A stretch of DNA of 64,000 nucleotides from Corylus avellana (lineage: Eukaryota > Streptophyta > Magnoliopsida > Fagales > Betulaceae), in contig NC_081545.1 in the NCBI RefSeq assembly GCF_901000735.1, forward strand, positions 30,365,968-30,429,967, given 5' to 3'. A program made the translations under genes and the position numbers. Under the pieces are notes generated by a model. It did not search any database and was not told the origin of the DNA. It worked only from the letters and a program-made list of their open reading frames with translations. Shown here one piece after another: positions 60,256 to 64,000 of the stretch; position 1 is the stretch's first letter; every line of letters starts with the position of its first letter.

Positions 60256-62043
60256 ATGGCGACCCTAAAACTCTCAAGAACCCAGCACTCCCTTTCTCCA
60301 CCTCACAAAACCTTCTTCTTCTTCTTCTCCTCCGCCACAGTCTGGTACAAGTACACCCCTCCACCACTTCACCATCGAGACCCTATACTCTCGGCAATCT
60401 CTGAAGCCATTCTCAACACCAAAACAAAGCCTCTAGACTCCTCTCTCAGAAAACTCCTCCCTTCTCTCACAGCCACTCACGTTATCAATCTCATCAACCT
60501 CAACCCCTGCTCTCTGCCCCCCCAGTCTCTCTTCTCATTCTTCCACTGGCTCTCTTCCCAGCACACCTTCCGCCACACTCTCCACTCCTACTGCACCATG
60601 GCCCACTTCCTCTGCTCCCACAACATGCTCCCACAAGCCCACTCCCTCCTCCAATTCGTCGTCTCTCGGAAAGGCAAAGACTCGGCGTGCTCAGTCTTCG
60701 CTTGCATAGTCGAAACCAAAGGTACCCATTACTCCAATTTTGTGTTTGATGCTTTGATGAACGCGTATACCGATAATGGGTTTGTGTCCGATGCTATTCA
60801 GTGCTTTAGGTTGGTTAGGAAGCATAAGTGTCAAGTCCCATTTCATGGTTGTGGGTATTTGCTTGATAAGATGGTGAAGTCGAACTCGCCCGCGTCGGCG
60901 TGGGCGTTTTATAGGGAAATTTTGGATTGTGGGTTTCCGTCTAATGTGTATAGTTTCAATGTATTGATGCATAAACTGTGTAAAGAGGGTAAACTTAAGG
61001 AGGCCCGGTTGGTGTTTGATGAAATTGGGAAGCGGGGTTTGCGTCCTACGGTTGTTAGCTTCAATACTTTGATTAATGGGTATTGTAAGTCTAGGGAATT
61101 AGAGGATGGGTTTAGGTTGAAGAGGATTATGGAGGAGAGGGGAATGTCTCCGGATGTTTTCACTTACAGTGTTTTGATCAACGGGTTGTGTAAGGAGAGT
61201 AGGTTGGATGATGCAAATTGTTTGTTTGATGAATTGTGTGAGAGGGGATTGGTTCCAAATGATGTTACTTTCACAACTTTGATCGATGGTCAATGTAAGA
61301 ATGGGAGAATTGATTTGGCCATGGAAATTTATAAGCAAATGTTGAGTAAAGGTGTGAAACCTGATTTGATTACATACAATGCACTCATCAATGGCCTTTG
61401 CAAAGTTGGAGATTTGAAAGAAGTATGGAAACTTGTTGATGAGATGAGTATAAGGGGTTTGAAGCCTGACAGGGTCACATACACTACACTTATTGATGGA
61501 TATTGCAAGGAGGGAGATTTAGAATCAGCCTTGAAGATTAGGAAGGGAATGAGTGAAGAAGGGATTGAGCTTGATAATGTGGCTTTCACAGCGCTTATTT
61601 CAGGGCTGTGTAGAGAGGGAAGACTTGTTGATGCAGAAAGAATATTGAGGGAGATGTTGAATGCTGGTATGAAGCCTGATGATGCAACATATACTATGGT
61701 CATGGATGGTTTTTGTAAGAAGGGTGATGTGAAGATGGGTTTTAAGTTGCTTAGGGAGATGCAGGCTGTTGGACATGTACCAGGTGTTATAACGTATAAT
61801 GTGCTTATGAATGGACTCTGTAAGCTAGGGCAGATGAAGAATGCTAAAATGCTCTTAGATGCTATGCTTAATTTGCATGTGGTTCCAGATGATATTACCT
61901 ACAACATTCTGTTAGAAGGGCATTGTAAGCATGGCAACCCTAAGCATTTTGATAAATTACGAAGTGAGAAAGGTCTTGTTCCAGATTATGCTTCTTATAC
62001 TTCGCTAGTTCATGAATTCAATAAAACTTCAAAGGAGCACTAG
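60256..62043 (+). CDS. P-type pentatricopeptide repeat protein, 595 aa, intronless
   Basis: PPR proteins bind organelle RNA one base per repeat and direct its processing, stability or translation. The N-terminus has a Phe run (residues 19-24, coded by a CTT microsatellite) within a Ser/Pro-rich, basic leader that could target mitochondria or plastids. Weak repeats lie at about 160-230. Canonical 35-residue P motifs begin at 231, 266, 301, 336, 371, 406, 441, 476 and 511, followed by a shortened 32-residue repeat at 546 and a partial one at 578-595. Typical blocks are FNTLINGYCK, FTTLIDGQCKNGRIDLAMEI and YNALINGLCKVGDL. There is no E, E+, DYW or SMR domain, so it is a pure P-class protein. From memory it resembles Arabidopsis At1g09680 (607 aa), which would need alignment to confirm. 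A decayed copy of its 3' end lies downstream. Confidence 0.97.
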   Translation: MATLKLSRTQHSLSPPHKTFFFFFSSATVWYKYTPPPLHHRDPILSAISEAILNTKTKPLDSSLRKLLPSLTATHVINLINLNPCSLPPQSLFSFFHWLSSQHTFRHTLHSYCTMAHFLCSHNMLPQAHSLLQFVVSRKGKDSACSVFACIVETKGTHYSNFVFDALMNAYTDNGFVSDAIQCFRLVRKHKCQVPFHGCGYLLDKMVKSNSPASAWAFYREILDCGFPSNVYSFNVLMHKLCKEGKLKEARLVFDEIGKRGLRPTVVSFNTLINGYCKSRELEDGFRLKRIMEERGMSPDVFTYSVLINGLCKESRLDDANCLFDELCERGLVPNDVTFTTLIDGQCKNGRIDLAMEIYKQMLSKGVKPDLITYNALINGLCKVGDLKEVWKLVDEMSIRGLKPDRVTYTTLIDGYCKEGDLESALKIRKGMSEEGIELDNVAFTALISGLCREGRLVDAERILREMLNAGMKPDDATYTMVMDGFCKKGDVKMGFKLLREMQAVGHVPGVITYNVLMNGLCKLGQMKNAKMLLDAMLNLHVVPDDITYNILLEGHCKHGNPKHFDKLRSEKGLVPDYASYTSLVHEFNKTSKEH

Positions 62044-62732
62044 AGGGGATGATTTCCGCGTGTGTTGGAAATTATGTGTCAAGGATAGCTGGCTCAGTGG
62101 ACTAGTGAATACCAGTCATGTACATGAATAGGGAAGACTTGAGATGATTTCCTTAGTTTTCATCTCCCAAAAGAACAAAAATGAATAGAGCGACTTCAGA
62201 TTATTTCCAATCAATGTATGGTTTCCAGTCATGGAGGAGCTGCCCAATCATTGCTTATGGACATAGGTTGAAGGTCTCTGACAGAATTTTGAAACAAGGA
62301 ACAGAAAGTAGCTTTCAGTTGGCCATATTTGAACTCACATCAAGTTGTTTGTATGGCAAGAGTTACTGCAGTCAAGAGAGCCCATGAGAAAGTATCATCT
62401 GCAGCTAAGCCTTTCAATAGACATCCCATTCAAAAAGAACACATTATCGACATTGTGCAGATCCAGTGGAAGGTTGTAGTATGAGCTTCTTTTATTTCTT
62501 TCAGCAATGGAGCTCGAAAGCTAAATCATGATGGTGATGGGGATCAAATATATTACCTTTGATCTAGTTAGTTGTAAGGAGATTCCATAGATGGTTATTA
62601 AGTGTCTTGGTTTTCGGACAGTAGCAGGCTCTTTAGTTTGCTTGAAATGGGCAAGGTCCCTTGATCTTAGCAGAATATTCTGCTTTTTAACTTCTTACTT
62701 CTGATCCAGCATCTGGAAAGGATTCAGAAGTG
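62044..62732. other. PPR-gene 3' UTR and flank
   Basis: No coding signal is seen. The ORF at 62181-62387 has no family match. Confidence 0.5.
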
Positions 62733-63065
62733 GTGGAGGGTGAAAGGCATGGCAGAGTGTTTTAACATATAATGTGCTTACCAGTGGTTTTGTGTGAGCA
62801 AAGGCAGATAAAAAAAAGTGCTAATATATGCTTATGCTTGTCTAGGGGTTGCTTCTAGATGACATTATAGGCAGGTATCTACTAGGACATGCCAAGCATG
62901 GAAAGTCAGAGGATTTTGATGAATGACAAAGTGCCAAGGTGCTTCTGTTGGATTACAGACGTTATACTTCACTACTTGATGAATTCATTCAGAAGATCAC
63001 ATAAGATGATTGCCACATGTCTTTAAGTAGGATGGCCTAGTTGACGAGTGAATGCAAGTTTGGCA
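62733..63065 (+). pseudogene. Decayed tandem copy of the PPR gene's 3' end
   Basis: This segment is colinear with 61780-62115: AACATATAATGTGCTTA matches AACGTATAATGTGCTTA, then GATGACATTATAGG with GATGATATTACC, then CATGCCAAGCATGG with CATTGTAAGCATGG, then TTTTGATGAATGACAAAGTG with TTTTGATAAATTACGAAGTG, then TTATACTTCACTACTTGATG with TTATACTTCGCTAGTTCATG. The match continues past the stop into the 3' UTR (GATGATTTCC with AGATGATTGCC, then ACTAGTGAATAC with ACGAGTGAATGC). Several stops and frameshifts show it is not functional. The spacing is about 0.97 kb. Confidence 0.85.
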
Positions 63066-64000
63066 ATGGCTAACTGCCTTAATGGGGATGAGTCACATTG
63101 ACAACATTCAACAGTATACAAAGTGGAAGATAATGTACAGAAATTGCAGAGACAACCTCTGAGCCGGTTAATATAGATTTAGCTATGAATGTCCAAGAAA
63201 TAACATTCCTGCTTGAATATCTTGGAAGTTGGATAATCCCCACTCAATTTTTTTAGTAATTGCTTCATAAAGGAGTCCTCCAATCTTTGCATGGATATTG
63301 GATTTAAAATAAAGGGCAACGATTTCGTAATATGAGAATTTCTTTTGAGTAATTGAGGGGATCTCAATCCGAATAATGAATATAGAGCGTAAGTTTGCTT
63401 GAAAACTGAGCTAAATTTAAGTTCAAGTAAGCTGAATTTGAATGCGCACAAATGAGATTGGCTTGTTCAATGTGCAGTCTGGTTACCTCAATCTTCTTGC
63501 CGTTAGCAACCAGCAGCCAACTCAGCAAGTTCATCCTGGTACGGTGGCTATTATATTTCATTCATTTTCATTGCTTTTGCATGAATAAACTTACCATTTT
63601 AATTTTATATGGTCTTAAATTGTTGGGATAATTGATAATTTAACATGGTATTCGTTCGAAATTTTGAATTTGAATCATGACTTCACAATTTTTTATTTAT
63701 TTATTTTTTTTTCATTCTAGTTAAATATTCTACGTTCATGTGTTGGGTTTCTTCACTTGTTGGGAGGGAGTTTAAGTCCACACATGAAAAGAGTGTTAAA
63801 AATTAAATTTACTAATTTTCACTAGAAATTTTGATTCAATTATAGTGAGAGAATATGTGTTGCCACAAAACTAAAGAATATAAATAGTCGGTCCATTCTA
63901 TAACTCATATTATTAGTAAGAGAATTGCTACACTTATGTACAAATTTTACAAGAGATATGCTATAATCTAATAAAAACTCCATATTTTGCCCATAAAAGT
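63066..64000. other. AT-rich intergenic DNA to the window end
   Basis: No gene is recognised. Overlapping minus-strand ORFs at 63179-63561 are low-complexity. A GGTATTCGTTCGAA motif at about 63649 belongs to the common plant dispersed-repeat type. Confidence 0.45.

Noticed and set aside
1..64000. CRISPR arrays, operons, Shine-Dalgarno sites, rRNA or tRNA genes
   Set aside because: None were found. The content is clearly plant nuclear, and tRNA-like boxes occur only within SINEs.

Overview
This window is plant nuclear DNA. Its genes have many introns with consensus plant splice sites, the spaces between genes are AT-rich, and the proteins are typical of flowering plants: cytosolic glutamine synthetase, a P-type PPR protein, condensin CAP-G and SDHAF4. 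Introns swollen by LINE, copia, MULE and SINE debris and long gene-poor stretches suggest a woody eudicot, probably a rosid. The species cannot be fixed from the sequence alone.

Layout. Positions 1-3.7 kb are AT-rich and hold a SINE with a perfect 16-bp target-site duplication. CAP-G, the condensin I HEAT subunit, lies on the minus strand at 3740-12021 and can be read as 12 exons coding 1044 aa. It is divergent from SDHAF4 (plus strand, 12584-12937), a mitochondrial complex II assembly factor; the two share a 562-bp promoter gap. From 13 to 27.6 kb I see no gene. That stretch holds a partial copy of the CAP-G 5' leader, two fold-back (MITE-like) elements, a degenerate tandem segmental repeat and poly(A) tracts.

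Cytosolic glutamine synthetase GS1 follows at 27765-31209 (12 exons, exactly 356 codons plus stop). A TPR/kinesin-light-chain-like protein with a probable mitochondrial leader then spans 33230-53974: 18 exons code only 555 aa across 20.7 kb. Its introns carry pieces of a MULE, several LINEs, a Ty1/copia element and a full SINE. A single-ORF plant-specific protein of unknown function lies at 55645-56226. A 5'-truncated LINE on the minus strand sits between 11-bp target-site duplications at 57844-58975, inside an older dispersed repeat. A single-exon PPR gene (60256-62043, 595 aa) is followed about 1 kb downstream by a decayed copy of its own last 300 or so bases.

The genes do not form a pathway. 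They are independent housekeeping genes: chromosome condensation, complex II assembly, nitrogen assimilation, and organelle RNA processing. I found no convincing new biological system. The points most worth checking are two frame-enforced GC-AG introns, a 12-nt microexon, the direct repeat of the CAP-G leader that brackets SDHAF4, the decayed PPR tail duplication, and several transposon insertions with readable target-site duplications. Exon boundaries were placed by hand from GT/GC-AG sites and frame continuity, and no database search was possible.
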